Assembly: GCF_016786325.1 (NCBI RefSeq)
Contig: NZ_JADWYU010000197.1
Span: 18,485-72,709 of the forward strand
DNA from: Frankia nepalensis
Lineage (GTDB): Bacteria; Actinomycetota; Actinomycetes; Frankiales; Frankiaceae
DNA: 54,225 nucleotides
Direction of reading: 5' to 3'
Each line of letters starts with the position of its first letter. The stretch's first letter is position 1. This document shows, in pieces, positions 8,721-17,532 of this stretch. The position numbers and the translations under genes were made by a program. The notes under the pieces were generated by a model, which worked only from the letters and a program-made list of their open reading frames with translations, did no database searches and had not been told where the DNA came from.

Positions 8721-9413
8721 GTGCCGGCTCGGTCATCTCCACGTCGCGGTGCCTCGTCGGGGCCGCGGGAGCCCGCGCCGCCAAGGGTGCCCACGTCACT
8801 CGGCGTCGCCACCTCGCCGGAGCACGACCTGTACGACGAGGCGGCGTTCCGGCGGCTCGACTTCACCGACATCGACCTCGGTGGCCAGGCGGCCGACGCG
8901 GTCGAGTTCGAGGAGTGCGGCTTGCGCCGGGTGAGCCTGGCGGGCGTCGCGCTGGAACGGGCCAGGTTCACCGACTGCCTGGTGGAGGGCAGCGACTGGG
9001 CGAACCTGCGGGCCGCCAAGTCGGACATGCAACGGGTCAGGCTCGCCGCGGTGCGACTGACCGGGGTGCACTGGCTCGGCGGCGTCCTGCGTGACGTCAC
9101 CTTCAGCGAGTGCCGGATGGACATGGCGACGCTGCGGTTCACGTCGTTCAAGGACGTCGCCTTCGTCGGCTGCAACCTGACCAGGGCCGACTTCACCAAC
9201 GCGGACCTGCGCGGCGCCCAGTTCACCGACTGCGACCTGAGCGGAGCTCAGTTCACGCAGGCCGACTGCGCCGGGACCCGGTTCATCCGCTGCGAACTGG
9301 CGGGTATCGGCGGCGCCGCCAGCCTGCGGGGCGCGACGATCGGCGCGGCCGATCTCGTCGCGCTGACCTACGCCCTGGCGGCGGCCCTAGACATCACGAT
9401 CGAGGAGAGCTGA
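8721..9413 (+). CDS. Pentapeptide-repeat protein
   Basis: 230 residues from GTG 8721, chosen because of the leaderless -10 box; GTG 8787 is an alternative. From about residue 40 to 200 the sequence runs in A(D/N)LxF-type pentapeptides, clearest in CNLTRADFTNADLRGAQFTD and CDLSGAQFTQADCAGTRF. These build a right-handed quadrilateral beta-helix. The first ~30 residues are Pro/Arg-rich and probably disordered. Members include DNA-mimic gyrase-protection proteins (Qnr, MfpA), but most have no known role. The Cys- and Thr-rich turns here are not the regular Qnr pattern, so no gyrase role is claimed. Confidence 0.85.
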   Translation: MPARSSPRRGASSGPREPAPPRVPTSLGVATSPEHDLYDEAAFRRLDFTDIDLGGQAADAVEFEECGLRRVSLAGVALERARFTDCLVEGSDWANLRAAKSDMQRVRLAAVRLTGVHWLGGVLRDVTFSECRMDMATLRFTSFKDVAFVGCNLTRADFTNADLRGAQFTDCDLSGAQFTQADCAGTRFIRCELAGIGGAASLRGATIGAADLVALTYALAAALDITIEES

Positions 9414-9490
9414 CCCGCTCCGCGGACCACGCGGTCGCCGCCTGGTGCTCCGCGTCGGCGCGGGGCATGCGCCGTGCCGCAACCTTGGCC

Positions 9491-9526
9491 GCCACCGCCA
9501 CCGCCACCGCCACCGCCACCGCCACC
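9491..9526. repeat. (GCCACC)6 microsatellite
   Basis: Six perfect copies of GCCACC lie between the pentapeptide and hemerythrin genes. They are in non-coding DNA; the 9414-9766 gap holds nothing else recognisable apart from the hemerythrin ribosome binding site. Confidence 0.9.
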
Positions 9527-9766
9527 GCGCCCGGGCGCCACTCGTCGATGGCCTCCCCGGCTCGCTGACGGGCACGGCCAGGTCCCAACCGCTTCTCCCC
9601 GGGGGCGCGAAGGCGGCGTGCCGCCCTCCCGTCGCCTCGTGGGCGAGATGTGGTCCCCTCGGGCCGGCCGTCGACGGCTGATTGTCCGCGCGCAAGCGGG
9701 GCAGGTCGACGAAAGAGGCGCCGCCCGAGCCGAACGGGCGTGCTGATCATCACAGGAGGTGACGAC

Positions 9767-10372
9767 ATGGCCGTCAAGGCCGCGGAGCGTGAGCGTGAGG
9801 AGGCCGCCCGGCTCCCCGAGGGGGACGTGGTGCGCACGCTGCTGGAACAGCACGCCCGGATCCGGGAGCTGTTCGGCGACCTGCGGACGGCGCGGGGCGA
9901 GCACCGGCGGCAGGCGTTCGACGAGCTTCGCGCCCTGCTCGCGGTGCACGAGACCGCCGAGGAGATGGTGCTGCGGCCGGTGACCAAGCGGGTCGCCGGC
10001 CCCGAGGTCGCCGACGCCCGCGACCGGGAGGAGGCCGAGGCGACCTGGGAGCTGCGCGAACTGGAGAAGATGGACATCTTCTCGCCGGAGTTCGCGGCCC
10101 GGCTCGACGCGTTCGAGCGGTCCGTCAGCGAGCACGCGGACCGGGAGGAGCAGGAGGAGTTCCCGGTGGTGCGCGCGCAGTGCGAGCCGGACAAGCGGCG
10201 TTCGATGGGCGACAGCCTGCGCGCCGTGGAGCGGTTCGCGCCTACCCATCCGCACCCGAGCGCGGCGGGCTCGCCGCTGCGACAGTGGACCGTAGGGCCG
10301 ATCGCCTCGATCATCGACCGGTCGAAGGACGCCATCCGGTCGCGGGCCCGCGTCGGTGACGGGGGCGCCTGA
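9767..10372 (+). CDS. Hemerythrin/HHE cation-binding domain protein
   Basis: 201 residues from ATG 9767, with a perfect AGGAGGT at 9754-9760, 6 nt upstream. The four-helix HHE pattern is visible: EQHARIRELF (helix 1), LLAVHETAEEMVLRP (helix 2) and SEHADREEQEEFPVV (helix 4), supplying the His and Glu ligands of a di-iron site. The C-terminus is Arg/Pro-rich. Such cytosolic proteins bind oxygen or NO, or act as iron stores, and the actinobacterial versions are often stress-induced. It is monocistronic and closed by a strong hairpin. Confidence 0.88.
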   Translation: MAVKAAEREREEAARLPEGDVVRTLLEQHARIRELFGDLRTARGEHRRQAFDELRALLAVHETAEEMVLRPVTKRVAGPEVADARDREEAEATWELRELEKMDIFSPEFAARLDAFERSVSEHADREEQEEFPVVRAQCEPDKRRSMGDSLRAVERFAPTHPHPSAAGSPLRQWTVGPIASIIDRSKDAIRSRARVGDGGA

Positions 10373-10396
10373 CCCCGAGACCGCGTTCGGTGGAAC

Positions 10397-10443
10397 ACGT
10401 CGACCTCCTCGGCGGCGCTCACGACCGCCGAGGAGGTCGACGT
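10397..10443 (+). terminator. Strong hairpin terminator of the hemerythrin gene
   Basis: A 19-bp perfect inverted repeat (10397-10415 with 10425-10443) encloses a 9-nt loop, starting 24 nt after the hemerythrin stop. No U-tract follows. Confidence 0.85.
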
Positions 10444-10659
10444 ATGTGGCGGGGACGCCCGTGTGTGCGAAAGGTCGTCGCCGCCAACCGCCAGGGGCAA
10501 ATTATTCACTTATCCGGTCGAATCAGCCGACAATGGCCGTCGGCGCATGATGGATGACTGGTGATCACCCTGGCCTCCTCCTCGCCGGGGAGGGTCGGTC
10601 GCGTGGTGCGTGGCGACGGTGGCCATGGTCGCGTTGGCGGAGGGCTGGGCGCGTCGCCG

Positions 10660-10699
10660 ACCGCTCCCAGGGCACGGTCGTCGCGGCATTGGGAGCGGT
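10660..10699. repeat. 10-bp inverted repeat upstream of the ABC/monooxygenase locus
   Basis: ACCGCTCCCA (10660-10669) and TGGGAGCGGT (10690-10699) are separated by 20 nt, about 95 bp before the predicted promoter. It could be an operator. The rest of 10444-10793 shows only a 10-bp palindrome GGTGATCACC at 10560-10569. Confidence 0.4.
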
Positions 10700-10793
10700 G
10701 CTGGCACGCTGACGCCCGGGCGGGGGAGCGGGCGCTGGCCGTGGCGCGCGTGACAGGCGCGTGTCGTCATTATTTCAAGTTTTCCCATCGGGA

Positions 10794-10823
10794 TTGACGG
10801 GAAATCGTCTCCGCGGTTAGCGT
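10794..10823 (+). promoter_or_regulatory. Predicted sigma-70-type promoter of the sulfur leader transcript
   Basis: TTGACG (10794-10799), an 18-nt spacer and TAGCGT (10818-10823, TAnnnT). It sits just downstream of an AT-richer stretch (TTATTTCAAG) and about 60 nt before the leader peptide start. Confidence 0.55.
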
Positions 10824-10883
10824 GACCAGGCGGTCGTCGCCCGGCGCGGCCCTTGCGCGAGGCGCCAGAGGAGAGGGGACAGC

Positions 10884-11009
10884 GTGCAGCGGTCAGGTCG
10901 CCACGACTTCGCCGTGCCGTCGCGTCGCTCGCTGGCGACATTCTCGCGCCGGCACATCGACCTGCAGCGGGTGACCAGCAGCCTGTGTCGCGGCGAACGC
11001 GAGTCCTGA
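10884..11009 (+). CDS. Actinobacterial cysteine-type putative leader peptide
   Basis: A 41-residue frame from GTG 10884 to TGA 11007, preceded by GAGGAGAGGGG. It contains SRRHIDLQRVTSSLCRGE, which matches the conserved core RRH(V/I)DLxRVxSxLCR of small peptides annotated as putative leader peptides upstream of actinobacterial sulfur-assimilation genes. In that family, and in the related mycobacterial Cys-rich upstream ORFs, ribosome stalling at the Cys codon under cysteine shortage is thought to raise downstream expression. Here the next gene is the binding protein of an ABC importer followed by flavin monooxygenases. The motif identity is strong; the regulatory role is inferred. At 41 residues it is longer than typical examples, the extra length being N-terminal; the conserved core stands alone if an internal start is used. 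Confidence 0.8.
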   Translation: MQRSGRHDFAVPSRRSLATFSRRHIDLQRVTSSLCRGERES

Positions 11010-11433
11010 ACCCTCCAGCCCGCCTGACGCCTCGCGTCGCCGGACCGCCCTCGCCCGGCTGACGGCGCGGCACCACCTCGAGGCGGGCGGTGCCGACCGC
11101 GGCCGTGTCCGGGGTACCTCCTCGTGCCACCTGGCCCGTTCCGCCTCCAGACAGCGCCTTCCCACGCCCGTGCCCCGGGCCGGGTGGGCGCGCCCACCCA
11201 CGCCTACCAGGCCGACGGGCCGGCGCCTCATGGCGTCGCGACCCGCCGGCCATCCGAGCGCGCCGTTCTTCCCGCCGCCCGGCCCCATCCGCGTTCGACG
11301 CCCAGCTACCGAGGAGGCCGGCTGGCGACCGGACGGCCTGCTCACCGGACGGCTGACCGACCGGCGGGCCTCATGCCCTGACCTGAATGCCCCTGACCTG
11401 AATGCCTTGGACCTCGCGAGGAGAGACGCCGTC
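11010..11433 (+). promoter_or_regulatory. Leader region between the sulfur leader peptide and the ABC operon
   Basis: A 424-nt untranslated stretch. It holds possible paired segments ACCGCCC (11044-11050) with GGGCGGT (11085-11091), an 18-bp perfect palindrome GGGTGGGCGCGCCCACCC (11182-11199), and a direct repeat of CCCTGACCTGAATGC at 11376-11390 and 11392-11406. Its length and structure suit an attenuator controlled by the leader peptide, but I could not fold it. Confidence 0.4.
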
Positions 11434-13077
11434 GTGAAACGATCGATGCGGTCCAGACCCACCCGGTGGGCGGTGGCTGTCGCCGCGGTAGCCGTCAGCT
11501 CGACGCTGCTGGCCGCCTGCGGCTCGGACGGCGACGGTGATTCCCCGGCCGGCGGCGCGGGCGGCGCCGCGTCCGCCGCGCCCAAGCGCGGTGGCACGCT
11601 GACGTTCGCGGTCGGCTCGGACTCCGCCTGCGTCGACCCGCAGCAGGTGGGCAGCAACGACACGGTCTACTCGATGCGCCAGACCGTCGACTCGCTGACC
11701 GACCAGGATCCCGAGAGCGGCGAGATCGTGCCGTGGCTCGCCGAGAAGTGGGAGATCAGTCCGGACGCGAAGACGTTCACCTTCCACCTGCGCGCCGGCG
11801 TGACGTTCAGCGACGGCACGCCGCTGAACGCCCAGGCGGTGAAGGACAACTTCGACACGATCCCGAACCTCGGCGCGTTGGCGAGCCTGGGCCGTGGCTA
11901 CCTGACCGGCTACGTGGGCACCAAGGTCGTGGACGACCTCACCGCAGAGGTGAGTTTCTCCCAGCCGAACGCCCAGTTCCTGCAGGCGACGTCGACGTTC
12001 TCGCTGGGCCTGCTGTCCAGCGCGAGCCTCCAGAAGACCCCGCAGGAGCGGTGCGCCGACGGCGTGATCGGGTCCGGGCCGTTCGTGCTGTCCAAGTACG
12101 TGCAGGGCCAGTCGATCTCGCTGACGAAGCGCGCCGGCTATGCCTGGGGCTCCTCGCTCTGGGAGAACAAGGGCGAGGCATACCTCGACGCCGTCGAGTT
12201 CAAGGTCATTCCCGAGGCCGGGGTGCGCACCTCCAGCCTGCAGTCCGGCCAGGTCGACGCGATCGGCGCGGTGGCGCAGTCCGACGAGGCGGCGCTGGAG
12301 GGCAGCGGGGTCACGCTGCAGGCCCGCGCGAACCCGGGCGTCGTCTTCAACCTGAGCCTGAACAACTCCCGCCCGATCTTCGCGGACCCGAAGGTGCGCC
12401 AGGCGCTCCTGCTCGGCGTCGACCGGCAGGAGATCGTCGACACGGTGTTCCCGACCGGCACCAAGCCGGCGACGAGCATCCTCGCGCACACCACGCCCTA
12501 CTACACCGACCTGAGCGCCGACCTGACGTTCGACAAGGCGCGGGCCGGCACGCTCCTCGACGAGGCGGGCTGGCGGCCTGGCTCCGACGGGATCCGGGAG
12601 AAGGACGGCCAGCGGCTTTCCCTGCGGGTGGTCTGGTTCGCCAACGCGGCCACCAACCAGCCGGCGCTGGAGCTGATCCAGCAGCAGCTGAAGGCGATCG
12701 GCGTCGAGATCGAGCTGGCGCAGCTGCAGATCGCCCAGGTGACCGCGGCCCTGCAGGCGGGTGAGTTCGACGCCGCGTGGGGCAACGTGACCCGCGCCGA
12801 CCCGGACATCCTGCGCAGCCAGTTCCTCACGACCGGCACCAACTTCTACAAGCTGCCCGCGAGCGAGCTGGACGCGGTGCTCACGAACCAGGCGGCGGAG
12901 CCGGACACGACGAAGCGCGCGGCGCTGGTGGAGCAGGCACAGGGGCTGGTCGTCGACAACGCGTACGTCATTCCGGTCGTCGAGCTCGAAACCGAGCTCG
13001 GGGTGTCGAACAAGGTGCACGACCTGCAGTTCGAGGCCTCCAGTCGGATCCAGCTGCACAACACCTGGAAGGAGTAG
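11434..13077 (+). CDS. ABC transporter family 5 (peptide/nickel-type) substrate-binding lipoprotein
   Basis: 547 residues from GTG 11434 with GAGGAGAG about 9 nt upstream. The signal sequence has a basic start (KRSMRSRPTR), a hydrophobic core and the lipobox LLAAC with Cys29, followed by a Gly/Ala linker. The SBP_bac_5 fold then begins with RGGTLTFAVGSD and continues through WEISPDAKTFTFHLRAGVTF and SDGTPLNAQAVKDN to the C-terminus. Family members bind peptides, nickel, opines, glutathione or other small solutes at the outer face of the membrane. The following permeases and ATPase complete the importer. Given the cysteine leader and the monooxygenases, an organosulfur ligand is the best inference. 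Confidence 0.93.
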   Translation: MKRSMRSRPTRWAVAVAAVAVSSTLLAACGSDGDGDSPAGGAGGAASAAPKRGGTLTFAVGSDSACVDPQQVGSNDTVYSMRQTVDSLTDQDPESGEIVPWLAEKWEISPDAKTFTFHLRAGVTFSDGTPLNAQAVKDNFDTIPNLGALASLGRGYLTGYVGTKVVDDLTAEVSFSQPNAQFLQATSTFSLGLLSSASLQKTPQERCADGVIGSGPFVLSKYVQGQSISLTKRAGYAWGSSLWENKGEAYLDAVEFKVIPEAGVRTSSLQSGQVDAIGAVAQSDEAALEGSGVTLQARANPGVVFNLSLNNSRPIFADPKVRQALLLGVDRQEIVDTVFPTGTKPATSILAHTTPYYTDLSADLTFDKARAGTLLDEAGWRPGSDGIREKDGQRLSLRVVWFANAATNQPALELIQQQLKAIGVEIELAQLQIAQVTAALQAGEFDAAWGNVTRADPDILRSQFLTTGTNFYKLPASELDAVLTNQAAEPDTTKRAALVEQAQGLVVDNAYVIPVVELETELGVSNKVHDLQFEASSRIQLHNTWKE

Positions 13078-13213
13078 CGCCGGCCGGAAGAACGGCCCGG
13101 GCGAGGACCAGCCGGCGGCGCCACGCCGCCGGTCATGCCCCGAAAGCCGGCCGGCACCGCATCGCCCTCGGCGTTCTCCGAGGGAGGCCGGGCCGGACCG
13201 GATGGGGCCGGTT

Positions 13214-13248
13214 CGGTGCCGGGAGCCCCTGGCGGGCTCCCGGCACCG
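13214..13248 (+). terminator. Strong intercistronic hairpin after the binding-protein gene
   Basis: GTGCCGGGAGCCC (13216-13228) and GGGCTCCCGGCAC (13234-13246), loop CTGGC, extended by two further pairs. It sits 139 nt after the binding-protein stop, where partial terminators or 3' stabilisers are usual. Confidence 0.7.
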
Positions 13249-13351
13249 GCCGGTGTTCCAGGCGACGGGCATCCCAGCCGCGAGGACCAGCGGACGCGGC
13301 AGGAGCGCGCGGACGACCGCGGACCGCGGTGAACAGCGCGCGGCGAACATC

Positions 13352-13475
13352 GCGCGAGACCGACAGAGCGCGAGACCGACAGAGCGCGAAACCGAACGGC
13401 GCGCGAAACCGAACAGCGCGAAACCGAACAGCGCGAAACCGAACAGCGTGAAACCGAACGGCGCGAGACCGGACA
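13352..13475. repeat. Tandem array of about eight 15-16 bp units
   Basis: Copies of GCGCGAAACCGAACA and variants start at 13352, 13368, 13384, 13401, 13416, 13431, 13446 and 13461; three central copies are identical. The array lies in the 427-bp gap between the binding-protein and permease genes and ends just before the permease ribosome binding site. There are no unique spacers, so it is not a CRISPR. Confidence 0.9.
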
Positions 13476-13504
13476 GCGAGCAGGACAAGGAAGGGCGGCC
13501 CCGG

Positions 13505-14560
13505 ATGTGGTGGTACGTGGTTCGTCGGGTCGCGCAGGCGGTCGGCGTGCTGTGGGCCGCCTACACGGTGTCGTTCCTGGTGCTGGACTTCCTGCCCGGC
13601 GACCCGGTCTCGGCCATGGCCGGCGCCGGGATGGACTCGACGCCGGCCGATCCCGCCCAGCTCGAGGCGCTGCGCCAGGAGTACGGGTTCGACAAGCCGG
13701 TGCTCGCGCAGTACTTCGACTACCTGTTCAGGGCCCTGCGGGGCGACTTCGGCGACTCGGTGGCCGCCGGCCGGTCGGTCACCTCGGTGCTCTCCGCGGC
13801 GCTGCCGCAGACGCTGCAGCTCACCGGCCTGGGAATGGCGCTCGCCGCGGTCTTCGGCACCACGCTGGCGGTGGTCGCGACCTACACCCGGTGGCGCTGG
13901 CTGCGCCAGCTGCTGCTGAGCCTGCCCTCGGTGGGCGTGTCCGTCCCCGCGTTCTGGATCGGGCTGATGCTCGTCCAGCTGTTCTCGTTCCGCGTGCGGC
14001 TGTTCCCGGCGTTCGGCAACGACGGGCTGCGCGGCCTGATTCTCCCGGCCGTCACCATGGCGATTCCCACCGGCGCGATGGTCGGGCAGGTACTCGCGAA
14101 GAGCCTGCTCGCCACGCTCGACGAGCCGTATGTGCAGACCGCCTGGGCCAAGGGCGCCGGGCGCGTCCGGGTTCACCTGCGGCACGCGCTGCGCAACGCC
14201 TGCCTGCCGGCGCTCACCGTCCTCGGCGTGCTGGTCGGCCAGCTCATGGCGAACGCCGTCGTCATCGAGACGGTGTTCTCCCGAAACGGCGTCGGCCGGG
14301 TGACCGCCGCCGCCGTCACCGCGCAGGACATCCCCGTCGTGCAGGCCGTCGTCGTCCTCGGTGCCCTCGTCTTCGTGACGGTCAACCTGATCGTCGACCT
14401 CCTCTACCCGCTGATCGATCCGCGCATCGTCGTGGGCGGTTCCGGCAGGAGCCGTCCGACGCGTCGAAAGGACATTCCGACGGACACCATCTCCGGCGGC
14501 GGCGCGCCGATCTCCCCGGTCGCCGGGATCGGCGGGCCGGTCCCGGGGAGCGCCCGGTGA
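13505..14560 (+). CDS. ABC transporter permease, DppB/OppB type
   Basis: 351 residues from ATG 13505 with GGAAGGG 11 nt upstream. It starts with the typical N-terminal helix ([20 protein letters not shown]), then the family's LPGDPV motif and a periplasmic segment with [15 protein letters not shown]. Five more membrane helices follow, with the cytoplasmic EAA-like loop [20 protein letters not shown] that contacts the ATPase. The C-terminal ~45 residues after [11 protein letters not shown] are a polar extension. The stop overlaps the next start as GTGA (14557-14560). It is the first transmembrane subunit of the family 5 importer. Confidence 0.93.
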   Translation: MWWYVVRRVAQAVGVLWAAYTVSFLVLDFLPGDPVSAMAGAGMDSTPADPAQLEALRQEYGFDKPVLAQYFDYLFRALRGDFGDSVAAGRSVTSVLSAALPQTLQLTGLGMALAAVFGTTLAVVATYTRWRWLRQLLLSLPSVGVSVPAFWIGLMLVQLFSFRVRLFPAFGNDGLRGLILPAVTMAIPTGAMVGQVLAKSLLATLDEPYVQTAWAKGAGRVRVHLRHALRNACLPALTVLGVLVGQLMANAVVIETVFSRNGVGRVTAAAVTAQDIPVVQAVVVLGALVFVTVNLIVDLLYPLIDPRIVVGGSGRSRPTRRKDIPTDTISGGGAPISPVAGIGGPVPGSAR

Positions 14561-15642
14561 GCCGCGCGACGGAGCCGACGGCCACGGAACCCGGCCCGCT
14601 GAACCTGACCACCGAGGAACCCACGGCGACGGAACCCATGGCGGCGGGCGCCGTGGCGGTGGGAGCCGCGGAATCCGCGCCCCGGCTCGTCTCCGCCTTC
14701 GGCCCGGGAGGCGCCTTCGATCCGGGGGGTGCCTTCGGCCTGGGAGACGACGAGGAACGGCTGGGAGACGACGAGGAACAAGGGGACGGCCCCGGCGGGT
14801 CGCGGCGAAGGATCGACCTGGGCCGTCTTGGCGGGTTCCTCCTGCGCCGGCCGGGGCTGGTGATCTCGGCCGCCGTGGTCGTCCTGGTGGTGCTGGCGTC
14901 GTTCTGGCCCACGCTGTTCACCTCCGACGACCCGTTGCTCGGCGTCCCGAAGGAGCGGTTCCACGGGCCCAGCGGTGCCCACTGGTTCGGCACCGACGAG
15001 CTGGGCCGGGACGTGTTCGCCCGGGTGGTGCACGGCGCCGCCCTGTCGATGAAGGCGACGCTGATCGCGGTCGCGGTCGCGTTCGTCGTCGGCGGCCTGC
15101 TCGGCCTGGTCGCCGGCTTCGTCGGCCGCTGGATCGAGGACGTGATCATGCGGTTCGTCGACGTGATGCTCTCGATCCCGACGCTGTTCCTGTCGCTCGC
15201 GCTGATCACCGCGCTCGGCTACGGCACGGTGAAGGTGGCGGTCGCGGTCGGGATCGCGAGCGTGGCGAGCTTCGCCCGGGTGATGCGCTCCGAGGTGCTC
15301 AAGGTCCGCCAGGCCGTCTACGTCGAGGCGGCCCGGTCGACGGGCGCGCGCTGGTACAGCGTGCTGTGGCGGCACGTGCTGCCGAACGCCATGGGACCGG
15401 TGATCGTGCTGGCGACCCTCGACTTCGGTGTGTCGGTGCTCGCGGTCTCGTCGCTGAGCTTCCTGGGATACGGCGCCGAGCCGCCCGCGCCGGAGTGGGG
15501 CACGCTGATCTCCAGCGGCCGCAACTACCTGGCGAACGCCTGGTGGCTGACGACCCTGCCCGGCGTGACGGTGGCCGCCACGGTGCTGGCGACCAACCGG
15601 ATCGCCCGGGCCCTCGACGGCGAATGGACGGCTGGGCGATGA
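14557..15642 (+). CDS. ABC transporter permease, DppC/OppC type
   Basis: 361 residues from GTG 14557, which overlaps the previous stop. The first ~90 residues are an unusual Glu/Thr/Gly-rich cytosolic extension with short repeats ([20 protein letters not shown]), longer than in typical OppC proteins. The core then has the OppC signature [20 protein letters not shown] and six membrane helices. The EAA loop is [22 protein letters not shown]. It pairs with the upstream permease to form the channel. The stop overlaps the ATPase start as ATGA (15639-15642), so the three genes are translationally coupled. Confidence 0.93.
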   Translation: MSRATEPTATEPGPLNLTTEEPTATEPMAAGAVAVGAAESAPRLVSAFGPGGAFDPGGAFGLGDDEERLGDDEEQGDGPGGSRRRIDLGRLGGFLLRRPGLVISAAVVVLVVLASFWPTLFTSDDPLLGVPKERFHGPSGAHWFGTDELGRDVFARVVHGAALSMKATLIAVAVAFVVGGLLGLVAGFVGRWIEDVIMRFVDVMLSIPTLFLSLALITALGYGTVKVAVAVGIASVASFARVMRSEVLKVRQAVYVEAARSTGARWYSVLWRHVLPNAMGPVIVLATLDFGVSVLAVSSLSFLGYGAEPPAPEWGTLISSGRNYLANAWWLTTLPGVTVAATVLATNRIARALDGEWTAGR

Positions 15643-17390
15643 CCGCGGCTGGCGACCCGAACCTGCTGGAGATCCGCGGGCTGTCGGTGTCGTACCGGAC
15701 CAGGACCAGGACCGGGACGGTGCGGGCGGTCCGCGACGTCGACCTCGACGTGCGGCCGGGGGAGATCGTCGCGCTCGTCGGCGAGTCGGGCTCCGGGAAG
15801 AGCACGACGGCGCACGCGGTCATCGGCCTGTTGCCCGCCGGCGGGCGGGTGGACGCCGGCAGTATCACCTTCGGGCTCACCCCCGGCCCGGCGGGCGTCG
15901 GCCGGCGCGACCTCGCCGCGCTCACGCCGCGCGAGCTCCGCGCGGTTCGCGGCGCCCAGATCGGGCTCATCCCGCAGGACCCGACGGTCTCGCTCAACCC
16001 GGTGACGCGGATCGGCGCCCAGGTCGCGGAGGTGCTGCGCATCCACGGGCTGGCCGGCCGGCGCGGCGCCGACGCCGCGGCGGTCGAGCTGCTCGAGCGG
16101 GCCGGGCTGCCGGACCCACGGACCCGCGCCCGGCAGTACCCGCACGAGCTGTCCGGCGGCATGCGCCAGCGCGCGCTGATCGCCATCGCGATCGCCGCCC
16201 GGCCGAGCCTGATCATCGCCGACGAACCGACCAGCGCGCTCGACGTCACCGTGCAGCGGCTGATCCTCGACCACCTCGAGCGGCTGACCACCGAGCTCGG
16301 CACGGCCGTCCTGCTCGTCACCCACGACCTGGGCGTCGCCGCCGACCGGGCCGGGCGCATCGCGGTGATGTCGCGCGGCCGGATCGTCGAGAGCGGCCCG
16401 ACCCGCGAGATCCTCGCGAACCCCCAGGACCCCTACACCCGCCGGCTGCTGCGCAGCGCCCCGAGCCTGTCGGTCGCGCGCGCGAAGACCGTCGTCCGCC
16501 CGGTGTCCGCTGGCCAGACGGTGTCCGCGAACCAGACGACGGCCGCCGGTCAGGCGGTGTCCGCCGGTCAGACGGTGGCCGCCGAACGGGCGCTGGTCGT
16601 CGTCGAGAACCTGGTGAAGGACTACCCGCTGCCGCGCGCGGGCGGCGGGGCCCGCGCGCTGCGCGCCGTCGACGACGTCAGCTTCACCATCGGCCGCGGC
16701 GAGACCCTGGCGCTGGTCGGCGAGTCCGGCTCCGGGAAGTCGACGACCGCCCGGCTCGTCCTGCGGCTCGTCGACCCGACCGGCGGCCGGATCGTCTTCG
16801 ACGGCGACGACGTCACCAGGGCTGGCGGCGGGGCGCTGCGGGCGCTGCGGCGCCGCGCGCAGCTGATCTACCAGAACCCGTACGCCTCCCTCGCCCCCCG
16901 GTTCTCGATCGCGGAGGTGATCACCGAGCCGCTGCGGGTCTTCCGGGTGGGCGACCGGGCGTCCCGGCTGGCCCGCGCCCGGGAGCTGCTCGAGCGGGTG
17001 GCCCTGCCGGCGTCGACGCTCGAGCGCCGCCCGGCGGAGCTGTCGGGCGGGCAGCGGCAGCGGGTCGCGATCGCCCGCGCGCTGGCGCTCGCCCCCGACC
17101 TGGTGGTCTGCGACGAGCCGGTCTCCGCGCTCGACGTGTCCGTGCAGGCCCAGGTGCTGGAGCTGCTCGCCGAGCTGCAGGCCGAGATCGGCCTCGCCTA
17201 CCTGTTCATCTCGCATGACCTCGCCGTCGTCCGGCAGATCGCGCATCGGGTCGCGGTGATGCGGGGCGGCCGGGTCGTCGAGACCGGCCCGACGGCCGAC
17301 CTGTTCGCCCGTCCCGAGCACGAGTACACCCGCACGCTGCTCGCGGCGATCCCGGGTGCCGGGTACGCCACGGCCGGGCGGACCGCGTGA
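15639..17390 (+). CDS. Fused double ABC ATPase of the family 5 importer (DppD-DppF type)
   Basis: 583 residues holding two complete ATPase domains that are separate genes (oppD, oppF) in many bacteria. Domain 1 (~5-275) has Walker [10 protein letters not shown], signature LSGGMRQRA, Walker B IIADEP and the H-loop VTHDL. Domain 2 (~315-575) has [23 protein letters not shown] and ISHDL. Each domain ends with the oligopeptide-transporter extension ([20 protein letters not shown]). The linker has a tandem six-residue repeat (VSAGQT and variants). The enzyme powers uptake from the cytoplasmic face. It is coupled to the upstream permease and followed 142 nt later by the first monooxygenase. Confidence 0.94.
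   Translation: MTAAGDPNLLEIRGLSVSYRTRTRTGTVRAVRDVDLDVRPGEIVALVGESGSGKSTTAHAVIGLLPAGGRVDAGSITFGLTPGPAGVGRRDLAALTPRELRAVRGAQIGLIPQDPTVSLNPVTRIGAQVAEVLRIHGLAGRRGADAAAVELLERAGLPDPRTRARQYPHELSGGMRQRALIAIAIAARPSLIIADEPTSALDVTVQRLILDHLERLTTELGTAVLLVTHDLGVAADRAGRIAVMSRGRIVESGPTREILANPQDPYTRRLLRSAPSLSVARAKTVVRPVSAGQTVSANQTTAAGQAVSAGQTVAAERALVVVENLVKDYPLPRAGGGARALRAVDDVSFTIGRGETLALVGESGSGKSTTARLVLRLVDPTGGRIVFDGDDVTRAGGGALRALRRRAQLIYQNPYASLAPRFSIAEVITEPLRVFRVGDRASRLARARELLERVALPASTLERRPAELSGGQRQRVAIARALALAPDLVVCDEPVSALDVSVQAQVLELLAELQAEIGLAYLFISHDLAVVRQIAHRVAVMRGGRVVETGPTADLFARPEHEYTRTLLAAIPGAGYATAGRTA
16503..16574 (+). repeat. In-frame 18-bp tandem repeats in the ATPase linker
   Basis: Four units of GTGTCCGCTGGCCAGACG and variants (starts 16503, 16521, 16539, 16557) encode the interdomain linker. 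Confidence 0.8.
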
Positions 17391-17532
17391 CGGCCCCGCC
17401 CGCGCCGGGCGAACGCCGCGCGCCGGCTTCGAGCCCCGCGCCATCCCCGGGTCCCGCGTCGCCGGCCCGGTGCGCGGGTGGCGCGCCGGCCCGCCGCTTC
17501 GTCGATGACCGACGCCCCGGGAGGGAGATTCG

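Noticed and set aside
8188..8799. Minus-strand frames of 203 and 92 codons between the TIR and pentapeptide genes
   Set aside because: There is no ribosome binding site, no family motif and they overlap the 5' part of the pentapeptide gene; at most they are decayed sequence.
10510..11253. Minus-strand frame of 247 codons upstream of the ABC operon
   Set aside because: It covers the promoter and leader peptide region, is low in complexity and has no recognisable domain.
13352..13475. CRISPR array
   Set aside because: Units are 15-16 bp and contiguous, with no unique spacers and no cas genes nearby.
11371..13488. Long minus-strand frame (705 codons) with FGFALFGFA repeats
   Set aside because: It is antisense to the binding-protein gene; the repeats are simply the reverse reading of the 15-bp array.
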